Assembly: GCA_029055875.1 (NCBI GenBank)
Contig: JAIDCJ010000001.1
Coordinates: 1-33,628, forward strand
Direction: 5' to 3'
From: Clostridia bacterium
Lineage (GTDB): Bacteria; Bacillota; Clostridia; Christensenellales; Borkfalkiaceae
Length of the DNA: 33,628 bases
A model generated the notes under the pieces. That model was not told the DNA's origin. It worked only from the letters and a program-made list of their open reading frames with translations, and ran no database searches. Shown here piece by piece: positions 16,380-24,210 of the stretch. The translations under genes and the position numbers were made by a program. The first letter of the stretch is position 1. Every line of letters begins with the position of its first letter.

Positions 16380-16396
16380 AAAATTTCGGAAATTTT
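16380..16396. repeat. 17-bp palindrome between murI and rpsT
   Basis: AAAATTTC (16380-16387) and GAAATTTT (16389-16396) form perfect 8-bp arms around a single G. It lies upstream of the murI start and of the rpsT -35 box. It may be an operator or merely AT-rich chance; no known regulator site is recognised. Confidence 0.4.
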
Positions 16397-16418
16397 ACGT
16401 CTAAGCCTTAAAAAATAG

Positions 16419-16447
16419 TTTACAAGGCATTTATTTTATGCTAAAAT
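16419..16447 (+). promoter_or_regulatory. promoter of rpsT
   Basis: TTTACA (16419-16424), a 17-base spacer and TAAAAT (16442-16447), preceded by the TGC extended -10 element. The start would be near 16454, giving a leader of about 30 bases. Confidence 0.75.
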
Positions 16448-16484
16448 AATGAAAGTTAATTCAGAAGTTCAAAGGAGTATTATC

Positions 16485-16751
16485 GTGCCCAACATTAAAT
16501 CCGCTAAAAAACGCGTTTTGGTAACCGAAAAGAAAGCTCAGCAAAATAAGGCGATCAAATCCGCATTAAAAACCCAGATTAAAAAATTCCTTGCAGCAGT
16601 AAATGCAGGCGAGAAAGAGCAGGCAACCGCCCTCTATCCCGAAACCGTTTCTGCAATCGATTCCGCTGTAACCAAGGGAATTATTCATAAGAATAACGCG
16701 GCAAACAAAAAGGCGAAGCTTGCTAAAAAGCTTGCGTCTCTCAGCGCGTAA
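16485..16751 (+). CDS. rpsT: 30S ribosomal protein S20
   Basis: S20 binds 16S rRNA early in 30S assembly. The 88-residue, very basic protein starts with the usual [16 protein letters not shown] after the initiator and ends [11 protein letters not shown]; length is typical. The GTG at 16485-16487 is the start because AAAGGAG (16471-16477) lies seven bases ahead and because the homology begins with its next residue; the in-frame ATG at 16449 overlaps the promoter -10 area and lacks a ribosome site. The gene stands alone, with its own promoter and terminator, divergent from murI. Confidence 0.97.
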   Translation: MPNIKSAKKRVLVTEKKAQQNKAIKSALKTQIKKFLAAVNAGEKEQATALYPETVSAIDSAVTKGIIHKNNAANKKAKLAKKLASLSA

Positions 16752-16764
16752 ATTTTGCCATTTC

Positions 16765-16795
16765 GCCTCCGCTTTTTGCGGAGGCTTTTTTCTTT
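16765..16795 (+). terminator. rho-independent terminator of rpsT
   Basis: A perfect 8-bp stem GCCTCCGC (16765-16772) and GCGGAGGC (16778-16785) with loop TTTTT, followed by six T. It starts 14 bases after the rpsT stop. Confidence 0.93.
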
Positions 16796-16806
16796 ACTTC
16801 GGCGGT

Positions 16807-16943
16807 AAAAGGCTGTCTCAGCGGCGCAAGGGAGTCGCCGCTTCGGTCACGCTCGCATACACGCTCGCTTAGTTCGCCTTGCGCTCACATGCCACAGGCA
16901 TGTTGAGCATAACGCATGGCTCACTCCTTTCGGGGGCTTTTTT
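16807..16943. repeat. structured intergenic element, possible interspersed repeat
   Basis: This gene-free stretch is rich in inverted and direct repeats and is much more GC-rich than the AT-rich DNA that follows. Pairings seen: AGCGGCG with CGCCGCT (16820-16842); GCGCAAGG (16824-16831) with CCTTGCGC (16877-16884), which competes with the first; and GCTCACATGCC (16883-16893) with GGCATG and TGAGC (16897-16908), an 11-bp stem with one bulge. The 12-base unit CACGCTCGCATA is followed at once by CACGCTCGCTTA (16848-16871). It ends in CTTTCGGGGGCTTTTTT, the same 3' half as the terminator at 22375-22403, but the 5' half is not complementary. It may be a repeat family or a small RNA. No open reading frame is evident. 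Confidence 0.5.
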
Positions 16944-16982
16944 ATATTATAAAAAAATTTTGTCGAAAACCTTTTCAAACAG

Positions 16983-17012
16983 TTGACAAACCATATATAG
17001 ATATAATATACT
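16983..17012 (+). promoter_or_regulatory. promoter of the polyamine uptake operon
   Basis: TTGACA (16983-16988), an 18-base spacer and TATACT (17007-17012) within an AT-rich region. A TATAAT occurs closer (17002-17007), but only 13 bases from the -35 box. The transcript would have a leader of about 100 bases before the regulator gene. Confidence 0.7.
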
Positions 17013-17025
17013 TTTCCGCAGATTG

Positions 17026-17104
17026 AGTTTATTTTTATTAAACTTTTAGTTTATTTTTACGAAAATCTTGTAAAAATTTTCCAAGGGTTTAATACTACTA
17101 AACT
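17026..17104 (+). promoter_or_regulatory. four AGTTTA half-sites in the leader, candidate operator
   Basis: AGTTTA occurs at 17026-17031 and 17048-17053, and its complement TAAACT at 17039-17044 and 17099-17104. The first three form adjoining palindromes, and the direct repeat AGTTTATTTTTA recurs after 22 bp, about two helical turns. TTTTTAC and GTAAAAA (17054-17076) form another inverted repeat beside them. The position just downstream of the promoter fits repression, perhaps by the XRE regulator encoded next. This is inference. Confidence 0.5.
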
Positions 17105-17116
17105 TCGGAGGAGATT

Positions 17117-17650
17117 ATGGAACTCGGTGCAAAACTGAAAGAAATACGCCGACAAAAAAACTTAACGCAGGAAGAGCTTGCCGACCGCTGCGAACTCACG
17201 AAGGGCTATATTTCACAGCTCGAAAACGATTTGACGAGCCCTTCCATCGCAACGCTCGTAGACCTTCTCAACGCGCTTGGCAGCAATCTTTCCGATTTCT
17301 TCCATGAAGAAGCGGAAGAGAAAATCGTGTTCTCCGAGCCGGAGTACATTGAAAAGCAATCAGACGGAATGCTGTGGAACTGGGTGATTCCCAATGCGCA
17401 GAAGAACATGATGGAACCCGTGCTCGTAGAGCTTGACGCAGGTGCGGCGACGCAGGTGGATTTCCCCCACGAGGGCGAAGAGTTCGGATTCGTGCTCGAA
17501 GGGCGCATTTCGGTAATTCGCGCAGGCAAGCCCCACCGCGTAAAAAAGGGCGAGAGCTTTTATTTTACGGCCAACAAAGAACACCAAATTCAAAACGACG
17601 GTAAGGAAAAAGCGAAATTCCTTTGGATTTCCACTCCCCCCAACTTTTAA
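17117..17650 (+). CDS. XRE-family regulator with cupin domain
   Basis: This 177-residue protein has an N-terminal helix-turn-helix (about residues 1-62, with LTQEELADRCELTKGYISQLE as the DNA-reading part). A C-terminal cupin domain (about 100-175) contains DFPHEGEEFGFVLEG and a later KEHQIQN segment. Proteins of this plan (PuuR/SinR-like HTH with cupin) often control amino acid or polyamine genes and sense a small ligand with the cupin. It is the first gene of the pot operon, 18 bases before potA, so it probably regulates polyamine uptake and itself. Start: CGGAGGAG (17106-17113) just before ATG. Ligand and sign of regulation are not visible from sequence. Confidence 0.88.
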   Translation: MELGAKLKEIRRQKNLTQEELADRCELTKGYISQLENDLTSPSIATLVDLLNALGSNLSDFFHEEAEEKIVFSEPEYIEKQSDGMLWNWVIPNAQKNMMEPVLVELDAGAATQVDFPHEGEEFGFVLEGRISVIRAGKPHRVKKGESFYFTANKEHQIQNDGKEKAKFLWISTPPNF

Positions 17651-17668
17651 TTACGAAGGAGAACCCCT

Positions 17669-19174
17669 ATGGCGGAACATATTATCGAGCTTGTAGACGT
17701 TACCAAGAGTTACGAGGATAACCTTGTAATCGACCACGTGAATTTGTACGTGAACAAGGGAGAATTTATTACCCTGCTCGGGCCCTCGGGTTGCGGCAAG
17801 ACGACGACGCTGCGCATGATTGCGGGCTTCGACACCCCCACGAGCGGCAAAATTCTATTAAACGGCGAGGATATTTCTCAACTGCCGCCCAACAAGCGCC
17901 CCGTAAACACGGTGTTTCAGCGTTACGCGCTCTTCCCCCATCTCAATATATTCGAGAATATCGCCTTTGGACTCAAATGCAAAAAGGTGGTGAACACCTA
18001 CCGCAACAAAAACGGCGAAGAATACACGAAAACGGAGAAGCTCTCCAAAAAGGAAATCCGCGAAAAGGTAGAGCGCGCGCTCACGCTCGTAGATTTGGAG
18101 GGCTTTGAAAAACGCTCCGTAGCTACCCTTTCGGGCGGACAGCAACAGCGCGTTGCCATTGCCCGCGCAATCGTGAACGAACCCGAAATTCTGCTTTTAG
18201 ACGAACCCCTCGGCGCACTCGATTTGAAGATGCGTAAGGAAATGCAGATCGAACTCAAGGCCATGCACAAGCGGCTCGGCATTACCTTCATTTACGTTAC
18301 GCACGATCAGGAAGAAGCACTCACAATGTCGGATACCGTCGTCGTCATGGCGGACGGCGTCGTACAGCAAATCGGCACCCCTACCAAGATATACAACGAG
18401 CCCGCAAATACTTTCGTTGCGGACTTCATAGGCGAGAGCAATATCTTAAGCGGCACGGTGGTCGGCGAGCGCAAAGTAAAGTTCTGCGGCAAGACCTTCG
18501 ACTGCGTGGACGATTTCGAGCGCAACGAGCCCGTGGACGTTGTCGTGCGTCCCGAGGACATCGTTATGTGCGCACCCGACGAAGGCACCTTGAAGGGCGA
18601 AGTCGTTTCCGTCGTATTCAAGGGCATTCACTACGAAATTACCGTGCAGGTCGGCAAATACGAGCTCGTCATTAACAGCACGGAAAAACGCTGCGAGGGC
18701 GATATTATCGGCATGAAAATAGGTGCGGAAGAAATTCACCTCATGAAGCCCAAATATACGACGAACATTTTCGACGGCGTGATTACCAAGCGTAACACGG
18801 TTGCATTTGCCGACGGCGAATTTGAATGCGACCTCACGCAGCTCTACGCGGGTTCTCATTTGGACGAAGAAGGCTACCTCGTTACCGCCGCGGGCGAAAA
18901 GCTCGATTTGACGGATACCGAAGTAAAGGTTGAAGTCGGCCTTAACGATATTGAAATCAGCGACGACGCTCAGGCGGGCGGCACGACGGGACACATTATT
19001 TCCATTATTTACAAGGGCGACCACTACCGCCTGATTGTAAGAACGGAGGAAGAAGAGGAAGATTTCGTATTCTCCACCAACGACCTCTGGAATGAAAACG
19101 ACTTCGTTTCGGTGATTATTCCCAAAGAAAAAATCAAGCTCACGCTCAAAAATACGGAGGAAAAGAAGAGATGA
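17669..19174 (+). CDS. potA: spermidine/putrescine ABC transporter ATPase PotA, extended
   Basis: PotA energises polyamine uptake. The ATPase domain has Walker A GPSGCGKTTT, the signature LSGGQQQRVAIARAI, Walker B ILLLDEPLGALD and the switch histidine in YVTHDQEEA. Two features are unusual. First, a charged insert of about 20 residues (VVNTYRNKNGEEYTKTEK) lies before the signature helix. Second, the C-terminal part is much longer than normal: 501 residues in all against roughly 350-380 for most PotA. It contains two similar TOBE-like segments, GEVVSVVFKGIHY (near residue 310) and GHIISIIYKGDHY (near residue 440). The stop overlaps the potB start (ATGA). Start: GAAGGAG seven bases upstream. 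Confidence 0.93.
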   Translation: MAEHIIELVDVTKSYEDNLVIDHVNLYVNKGEFITLLGPSGCGKTTTLRMIAGFDTPTSGKILLNGEDISQLPPNKRPVNTVFQRYALFPHLNIFENIAFGLKCKKVVNTYRNKNGEEYTKTEKLSKKEIREKVERALTLVDLEGFEKRSVATLSGGQQQRVAIARAIVNEPEILLLDEPLGALDLKMRKEMQIELKAMHKRLGITFIYVTHDQEEALTMSDTVVVMADGVVQQIGTPTKIYNEPANTFVADFIGESNILSGTVVGERKVKFCGKTFDCVDDFERNEPVDVVVRPEDIVMCAPDEGTLKGEVVSVVFKGIHYEITVQVGKYELVINSTEKRCEGDIIGMKIGAEEIHLMKPKYTTNIFDGVITKRNTVAFADGEFECDLTQLYAGSHLDEEGYLVTAAGEKLDLTDTEVKVEVGLNDIEISDDAQAGGTTGHIISIIYKGDHYRLIVRTEEEEEDFVFSTNDLWNENDFVSVIIPKEKIKLTLKNTEEKKR

Positions 19175-19959
19175 AGCTCCGCTTTTCCCGCAAAATGCTG
19201 TGCATTCCGTATGCCGTATTTCTGCTGTTTTTCGTGATTGTTCCCATGCTCGTGATCGTGTTCTATGCGTTCACCGATCAGAATAACCACGTCTCGTTCA
19301 ACAACTTTATTCAGTTCTTTTCCGACCCCACAAAGCTTTCCACCATTGTGTATTCGCTCGTGATTGCGCTCATTACCACGGTGGTTACGCTCCTCATAGC
19401 CTACCCCGTTTCCTACATTTTAGCGCGGAGTAAAATCAAGAAGAAGACGGTGCTGCTGCTCCTCTTTATTACCCCCATGTGGATCAACTTCGTGCTCCGC
19501 GTCAACGCGATCCGCGAGCTTTTGAGTTGGATCGGAATGCTTGGTGAAGCGAACTACTTCAACACCATACTCGGCATGGTCTACGACTTTTTGCCTTTCA
19601 TGATTCTCCCGCTCTATACCACGTTGCAGAAGATCGATAACAGCCTTTACGAGGCAAGCGCGGACCTCGGCGGGAACGCGTTTACGACCTTTTTCCGCAT
19701 TACCGTTCCCCTCTCTATGCCGGGGGTACTCAGCGGAATTACCATGGTATTCTTGCCCTCCATGACGAACTACGTCGTTTCCGATATGCTCGGCAACTCC
19801 AAAGTGACGATTGTGGGTAAATTCATTGAAACCTATTTCGGCTCCGACTGGCACATGGGTTCGATGATTGCGCTTGTGCTCCTCGTTATCGTGTTCGTTT
19901 CCACCATTCTCTCGGGCGGGTTTAAGTCCGAAGAAAACGTAAGGGGAGCGAATTTATGA
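19171..19959 (+). CDS. potB: spermidine/putrescine ABC transporter permease PotB
   Basis: This 262-residue inner-membrane permease begins with a basic stretch and a hydrophobic helix (CIPYAVFLLFFVIVPMLVIVF) and has about six membrane segments. The cytoplasmic coupling loop EASADLGGNAFTTFFRITVPLSMPG is the EAA motif that contacts PotA. The order regulator-A-B-C-D and the 4-base overlaps on both sides identify it as the first permease (PotB-like), forming a heterodimer with PotC. Substrate assignment rests on the family resemblance of the whole set. Confidence 0.92.
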   Translation: MKLRFSRKMLCIPYAVFLLFFVIVPMLVIVFYAFTDQNNHVSFNNFIQFFSDPTKLSTIVYSLVIALITTVVTLLIAYPVSYILARSKIKKKTVLLLLFITPMWINFVLRVNAIRELLSWIGMLGEANYFNTILGMVYDFLPFMILPLYTTLQKIDNSLYEASADLGGNAFTTFFRITVPLSMPGVLSGITMVFLPSMTNYVVSDMLGNSKVTIVGKFIETYFGSDWHMGSMIALVLLVIVFVSTILSGGFKSEENVRGANL

Positions 19960-20774
19960 ACAAGAAAGCAATTGCAATCAAGTGTCTGAAGGCGGGCTTT
20001 ATCGGGCTCGTGCTCCTCATTCTCTATGCGCCCATTCTCGTGCTTGCCGTGTACAGCTTCAACTCGACCGATACCATAGGCACCTGGGGGGAATTCTCGT
20101 TTACGCACTATGCAAAGCTCTTCGGCGATTCCACGATTCTCGGCATGATCGGGAACACGCTGCTCCTTGCATTCCTTGCCGCGCTCCTCTCTACCGTTCT
20201 CGGCACGGCAGGCGCACTCGGTATGTACTACTGCAAAAAGCGCACCAAGACGGCAATCAACGTTGCATCGCAGATTCCCATTATCAATGCGGAAATCGTA
20301 ACCGCGCTTTCCCTCACGCTACTTTTGTGCGTGGTCATCGGACTGCCGCGTTCCTACTTTACGCTGCTCGTCGGACACATGGTCATCTGCACACCCTTCG
20401 TGGTACTCTCCGTCATGCCCAAACTAAAACAAATGGATAACAGTCTTTACGAGGCCGCACTTGACCTTGGCGCAAGCCCTGCAAAGGCGCTCTTCAAGGT
20501 GGTACTCCCGCAGATTATCCCCGGCATTATTTCGGGCTTTATGCTCGCCATTACCCTTTCGCTGGACGATTACATTGTAACAAGCTACACGAAGCCCGCA
20601 ACGTTCAACACCATTTCCACCTACGTTTATAACGCGACCATGCGCGGGAATGCACACACCGCAGAGGTGCTTTCCTCGTTCTGGGCACTCACGACGATCA
20701 TCTTCATCATTATTCTTGCAGTGGTACTCACGGCAAATTTGACGGGCATGAAGAAAAAGGAGAAGAAGAAATGA
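19956..20774 (+). CDS. potC: spermidine/putrescine ABC transporter permease PotC
   Basis: This 272-residue second permease starts with a basic segment, then ILYAPILVLAVYSFNSTD, typical of PotC, and about six membrane segments. The coupling loop is EAALDLGASPAKALFKVVLPQIIPG. The membrane-facing SLDDYIVTSYT segment near residue 210 is also typical of PotC. The C-terminus is very lysine-rich. Both ends overlap their neighbours by four bases (ATGA), so translation of potB, potC and potD is probably coupled. Confidence 0.93.
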   Translation: MNKKAIAIKCLKAGFIGLVLLILYAPILVLAVYSFNSTDTIGTWGEFSFTHYAKLFGDSTILGMIGNTLLLAFLAALLSTVLGTAGALGMYYCKKRTKTAINVASQIPIINAEIVTALSLTLLLCVVIGLPRSYFTLLVGHMVICTPFVVLSVMPKLKQMDNSLYEAALDLGASPAKALFKVVLPQIIPGIISGFMLAITLSLDDYIVTSYTKPATFNTISTYVYNATMRGNAHTAEVLSSFWALTTIIFIIILAVVLTANLTGMKKKEKKK

Positions 20775-22369
20775 AAAAGAAAATAATTTCTCTTGCACTC
20801 ACGGCGGCGCTCCTTCTCCCCTCTTTAGCGCTTTTTAGCGGCTGCTCGGGCGACGGTACCGTTATTCTCCGCGTCTATAACTGGGAAGAATATATCGACG
20901 ATGGCGGCGAAGGCTCTTACGTTTATGACACCTTAAAGGAAGAGCTTGCGCCCGATATGTCGCACAAAGCGTTCCAGAAATGGTACAAAAAAGAGTACGG
21001 AACCCAACTTGCGCCTTCCATAATAGACGACTTCGAGGATTGGTACGAGGAAACTTACGAAAAGCCCATTCGGGTGGAATATTCCACGTTCGGCACCAAC
21101 GAAGATATGTACAACCAGTTAAAGCTGGGCGTGACGTTTGACCTCGTATGCCCTTCCGAGTACATGATTATGAAGCTGATTGCCGAGGATATGTTAGAGC
21201 CGCTCAGCAACGAATTCTTTGTAGAAGATAACGAGCTGAACTATTATCTTAACAACGTATCGGAATACATTGCAGGCGTATTTGCGGAGGAAAGAGAGTT
21301 AGACGGAAAGACATATCAGCTCGAAAAATACGCGGCGGGCTATATGTGGGGAACGACGGGTTTTATTTACAATCCCGAAAAAGTCGATTTTACGGAAAAC
21401 GCCTATTGGAATACCCTTCTCGATACGAACTACAAAAACAAGGTAACCACCAAGGACAACGTACGCGACTCCTATTTCGTAGGGCTCGCAATCGTACACC
21501 AAGAGGAACTGCTTGCACTCAAAGAGCAGTACGAAAACAAGGAAATTACGCGCGAAGATTATAACGAACAAGTCACCTACCTTATGAACGACACCAGCGC
21601 AGAAACCGTAAAAAAGGTGCAGGATACGCTTATTAAGATGAAGTCCAACCTCTACGGCTTTGAAACGGATTCGGGCAAGCAGGATATGGTGACGGGCAAA
21701 ATTTGGATCAACTTTGCTTGGAGCGGCGACGCGGTGTACGCCATGGACCTTGCCGAAGAGCAAGGCGTGGAGCTCAATTACTATATCCCCGACGAATGCG
21801 CAAACCTCTTCTTCGACGGCTGGGTAATGCCCAAGGGCGCGAACCACCAAGCGGCGGAAGCGTTTATCAACTTCCTCTCTATGCCCGAAAACGCCGTGCG
21901 GAATATGTACTATATCGGCTATACTTCGGCGATTGCAGGCGACGAGGTATTTGAATACGTTGAGGACACTTACAGCGCAGAAGAAGGCGAAGAGAGCGAG
22001 CCCTACGATTTAAGCTATTTCTTCGGCAAAGATTTCAGAGCGGACGAAGGCGGCGCGGTGATTTACACGAGTCCCGACCAACTCTCCCGCCAGCTCTACG
22101 CGCAGTATCCGCCCGAGGACGTGACGCCGCGGTGCGCAGTCATGAACTATTACGGCGAAAAGGATAAAGAGATCAACGAGCTTTGGACGAAGGTAAAAGG
22201 CGAAACGTTGGACGCCTGGGCGATCGTCGTAATCTGCGTTGCGGCAGTCGTGATTGTAGGCGGCGTGCTCCTTGCGAAGTTCGGCGGCAAAATCGACTTC
22301 TTCCGCAGAAAGCCCAAAAAAGGCTACGAGCTCGTAAAACAAGAGCCCTACCAACCAAAGAAAAAATAA
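20771..22369 (+). CDS. potD: spermidine/putrescine-binding lipoprotein PotD with C-terminal membrane anchor
   Basis: PotD is the extracellular solute-binding protein of the transporter. The 532-residue product has a lipoprotein signal ending in LFSGCSG (lipidated C25), then the binding-protein fold: VYNWEEYI, VEYSTFGTNEDMYNQLK, DLVCPSEYMI, GTTGFIYN, INFAWSGDA and GWVMPKG. Compared with usual PotD (about 350 residues) it carries an insert of some 40 residues (about 44-86) between the first strand and helix. It also has an acidic stretch (near 400-412) and a C-terminal hydrophobic helix (about 482-503) followed by a basic tail. It may thus be held by both a lipid and a membrane helix. Start overlaps the end of potC; followed by a strong terminator. 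Confidence 0.92.
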   Translation: MKKKIISLALTAALLLPSLALFSGCSGDGTVILRVYNWEEYIDDGGEGSYVYDTLKEELAPDMSHKAFQKWYKKEYGTQLAPSIIDDFEDWYEETYEKPIRVEYSTFGTNEDMYNQLKLGVTFDLVCPSEYMIMKLIAEDMLEPLSNEFFVEDNELNYYLNNVSEYIAGVFAEERELDGKTYQLEKYAAGYMWGTTGFIYNPEKVDFTENAYWNTLLDTNYKNKVTTKDNVRDSYFVGLAIVHQEELLALKEQYENKEITREDYNEQVTYLMNDTSAETVKKVQDTLIKMKSNLYGFETDSGKQDMVTGKIWINFAWSGDAVYAMDLAEEQGVELNYYIPDECANLFFDGWVMPKGANHQAAEAFINFLSMPENAVRNMYYIGYTSAIAGDEVFEYVEDTYSAEEGEESEPYDLSYFFGKDFRADEGGAVIYTSPDQLSRQLYAQYPPEDVTPRCAVMNYYGEKDKEINELWTKVKGETLDAWAIVVICVAAVVIVGGVLLAKFGGKIDFFRRKPKKGYELVKQEPYQPKKK

Positions 22370-22374
22370 CGCAC

Positions 22375-22403
22375 AAAAAAAGCCCCCTTTCGGGGGCTTT
22401 TTT
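22375..22403. terminator. bidirectional terminator between potD and the ABC permease gene
   Basis: AGCCCCC (22381-22387) pairs with GGGGGCT (22392-22398) around loop TTTC; six A precede and six T follow. It serves potD on the plus strand and the permease gene (stop at 22413) on the minus strand. Confidence 0.93.
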
Positions 22404-22412
22404 CGTAACCGT

Positions 22413-23177
22413 TTATACGATAAGATTTACTTTGTTTTTCAGAATATACCGAACTGCAAAGAAGCTGCCAATGTCGATTCCGACGTACAAAAGAATCTGT
22501 ATCCAGTCCGCAAGATGAATACTCACCTTCGTTGCCAAGTCCAGAATGGGATCGAGGCAATACGCATTGAGAATGGGGAATACGATCAGCAAGCAGCCGA
22601 TTGCGATTGCAACCGTAATCAGCTTTCTATGCGCCGTAAACAACTGCCCTACCGAAACAATGAGATACATCAGAAGTAAGCCCATGGGAATCGAGCTGAT
22701 TAAAATAAGCACCAATTCCACCACGAGAAGCGGATCGGATGCAAAATATGCGCTGAGCTGCTGCCACACTTCGCCGAGCATTGCGGCAATTTCATCCATC
22801 ACTTCTGCAGGAACAGCCGTGAGAACGATTCCGCAGGATGCGGCGCAAACGGCAACTCCGAACCACGTTGCAATCAGCGCAGAAAGCAGTTTCGAGATTA
22901 TAAGCTGCGTAGGCGTTACGGGAAGCGAAAACGTCATATACCCTTCGCCCGTAAACAGCGAGCGGGAGAACTGCGCAATACTGCCGATATATGCCGCGAA
23001 AATTGCAATCAAGGAAAGGTAAATAGCAAAGATAGCGAAAAGCACTCCGATATAGCCGTTGGGGTTGGTGGCAATTAAAAGCCTGCCGATACCGGCGAAA
23101 ACGAGCACGACGATTCCAATAATTAAAAGCCCGCGGAAGAGCGCTTTCAATTCGTGCTTCATAAGTTTCCCTACCAT
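22413..23177 (-). CDS. ABC transporter permease, ABC-2 type
   Basis: This 254-residue polytopic membrane protein has about six hydrophobic segments and starts KLMKHELKALFRGLL. The segment FTGEGYMTFSLPVTPTQLIISKLLSALI is typical of permeases in small Firmicutes export systems with YtrB-like ATPases. It overlaps the end of the ATPase gene by seven bases, so they form one transporter. The ATG at 23175-23177 is chosen because GGAGG lies seven bases upstream; an ATG five codons later is also possible. The substrate is unknown: such systems export antibiotics or peptides, or are of unknown use. Confidence 0.82.
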   Translation of the reverse strand: MVGKLMKHELKALFRGLLIIGIVVLVFAGIGRLLIATNPNGYIGVLFAIFAIYLSLIAIFAAYIGSIAQFSRSLFTGEGYMTFSLPVTPTQLIISKLLSALIATWFGVAVCAASCGIVLTAVPAEVMDEIAAMLGEVWQQLSAYFASDPLLVVELVLILISSIPMGLLLMYLIVSVGQLFTAHRKLITVAIAIGCLLIVFPILNAYCLDPILDLATKVSIHLADWIQILLYVGIDIGSFFAVRYILKNKVNLIV

Positions 23178-23962
23178 CTGAACACCTCCCTGAACAGTTC
23201 GTCCAAACTCTTTTGCGCCTTCACTCTCACTTCGTTCGCGGGCGCGTTGAGCACGATTTGTCCGTTTCTTAAAAAGATTGCGTGCGTGAGTACGGGCTCG
23301 ATATCCGCAATCAAATGCGTGCATAAAAAGATTGTCGCACCCTCGGGCTTATTCTTCATAATCGTATCGAGAATGAAGTCACGCGCCGCAGGGTCGACGC
23401 CCGCAATCGGCTCGTCGAGGATATACAATTTCGCATCCCGCGACATGGTGAGAATCAACCCGAGCTTTTCCTTGTTGCCCTTGGAAAGTGCTTTGATTTT
23501 CTGCTTCATGCCGATTCCGAGGCGTGCAAGCATCTCCTCCGCCTTCTCCCTTCTGAAATCGGGGAAGAAATCGGCATAATAGTTGACCTGCTGTTCAACC
23601 CGCATCCACTTGCACAGATAGTTTGCATCCGGCAGATATGCGGTAATTGCCTTGGTAGCGGCGCCCGTCTTCTGACCGTCAATGAGAATCTCGCCGTTCG
23701 TCGGCTGAAGCATTCCCATGGCGAGCTTGATAAGCGTCGTCTTGCCGCTCCCGTTCGGGCCGAGAAGTCCTACGATTCCGCCCGCGGGGATTTTAAGATT
23801 TACGTTGGAAAGCGCAATAAAACCGCCGTAGTTTTTGCTTAAGTCCTTGCATTCGAGAATGCAGTTTTGAATATTGCTTTCCTGAAAGTCGAAAACCGGC
23901 ATACCGACCGTCGGCTGTTGCGAAGGTATTTCCGAGCCGATTTCGTTTTTCTCCTCTTCCAT
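23171..23962 (-). CDS. ABC transporter ATP-binding protein
   Basis: This 263-residue ATPase has Walker A GPNGSGKT (68-75), the signature LSKGNKEKLGL, Walker B LYILDEPIAGVDP and a switch histidine in CTHLIADIE. The signature with K and N is the type found in YtrB/YxlF-like exporters. The first 30 residues are an acidic, low-complexity extension before the conserved ILECKDLSKNYGG. The ATG at 23960-23962 has AAGGAG upstream; a start seven codons earlier lacks one. Partner of the following permease. There is no GntR-family regulator next to it, which such exporters often have; the small RHH gene upstream may fill that place (inference). Confidence 0.88.
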   Translation of the reverse strand: MEEEKNEIGSEIPSQQPTVGMPVFDFQESNIQNCILECKDLSKNYGGFIALSNVNLKIPAGGIVGLLGPNGSGKTTLIKLAMGMLQPTNGEILIDGQKTGAATKAITAYLPDANYLCKWMRVEQQVNYYADFFPDFRREKAEEMLARLGIGMKQKIKALSKGNKEKLGLILTMSRDAKLYILDEPIAGVDPAARDFILDTIMKNKPEGATIFLCTHLIADIEPVLTHAIFLRNGQIVLNAPANEVRVKAQKSLDELFREVFRW

Positions 23963-24002
23963 AATTCTCTCCTTATAAAACAATATGTTTTCAAACTTCC
24001 GT

Positions 24003-24191
24003 TCATTCGCCCTTTGTATTTCCTTTCTTGCGCTTTTTCACGCACTCGGAAAGAAGATACTCGATTTGTCCGTTCAGCGAACGAAAATCCGCTTCAGCCC
24101 ACTCCGCGAGTTCTCTGCATAGCGATGCAGAAAGCCGAAGGGGCACTTGCTTTTTTATTTGATTGTCCCGTTCCGACTTTTCGCGTTCCAT
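24003..24191 (-). CDS. small ribbon-helix-helix DNA-binding protein
   Basis: This 62-residue basic protein has a strand region QVPLRL (15-20), a helix SASLCRELAEWAEAD (21-35), a turn RSLNGQ and a second helix IEYLLSECVKK. This is the Arc/CopG ribbon-helix-helix plan, in which a dimer reads DNA with the paired strands. It lies between the SPFH gene (19 bases upstream) and the ABC ATPase gene (40 bases downstream), all in the same direction. GGTGG about seven bases before ATG supports the start. A perfect inverted repeat at the promoter of the unit (25170-25192) could be its operator. No toxin gene is adjacent. Confidence 0.78.
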   Translation of the reverse strand: MEREKSERDNQIKKQVPLRLSASLCRELAEWAEADFRSLNGQIEYLLSECVKKRKKGNTKGE

Positions 24192-24210
24192 GTTCGTCCC
24201 ACCCCTTTCG

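Noticed and set aside
16449..16484. Upstream ATG start of rpsT
   Set aside because: It is almost at the -10 box, lacks a ribosome-binding site and would add residues absent from S20 proteins.
16920..16943. Second terminator after rpsT
   Set aside because: The 3' half matches a terminator, but only four base pairs can form with the preceding bases, so it was kept as part of the structured element only.
24003..24191. Antitoxin of a toxin-antitoxin pair
   Set aside because: The RHH fold is common in antitoxins, but no small toxin gene adjoins; neighbours are an SPFH protein and an ABC ATPase.
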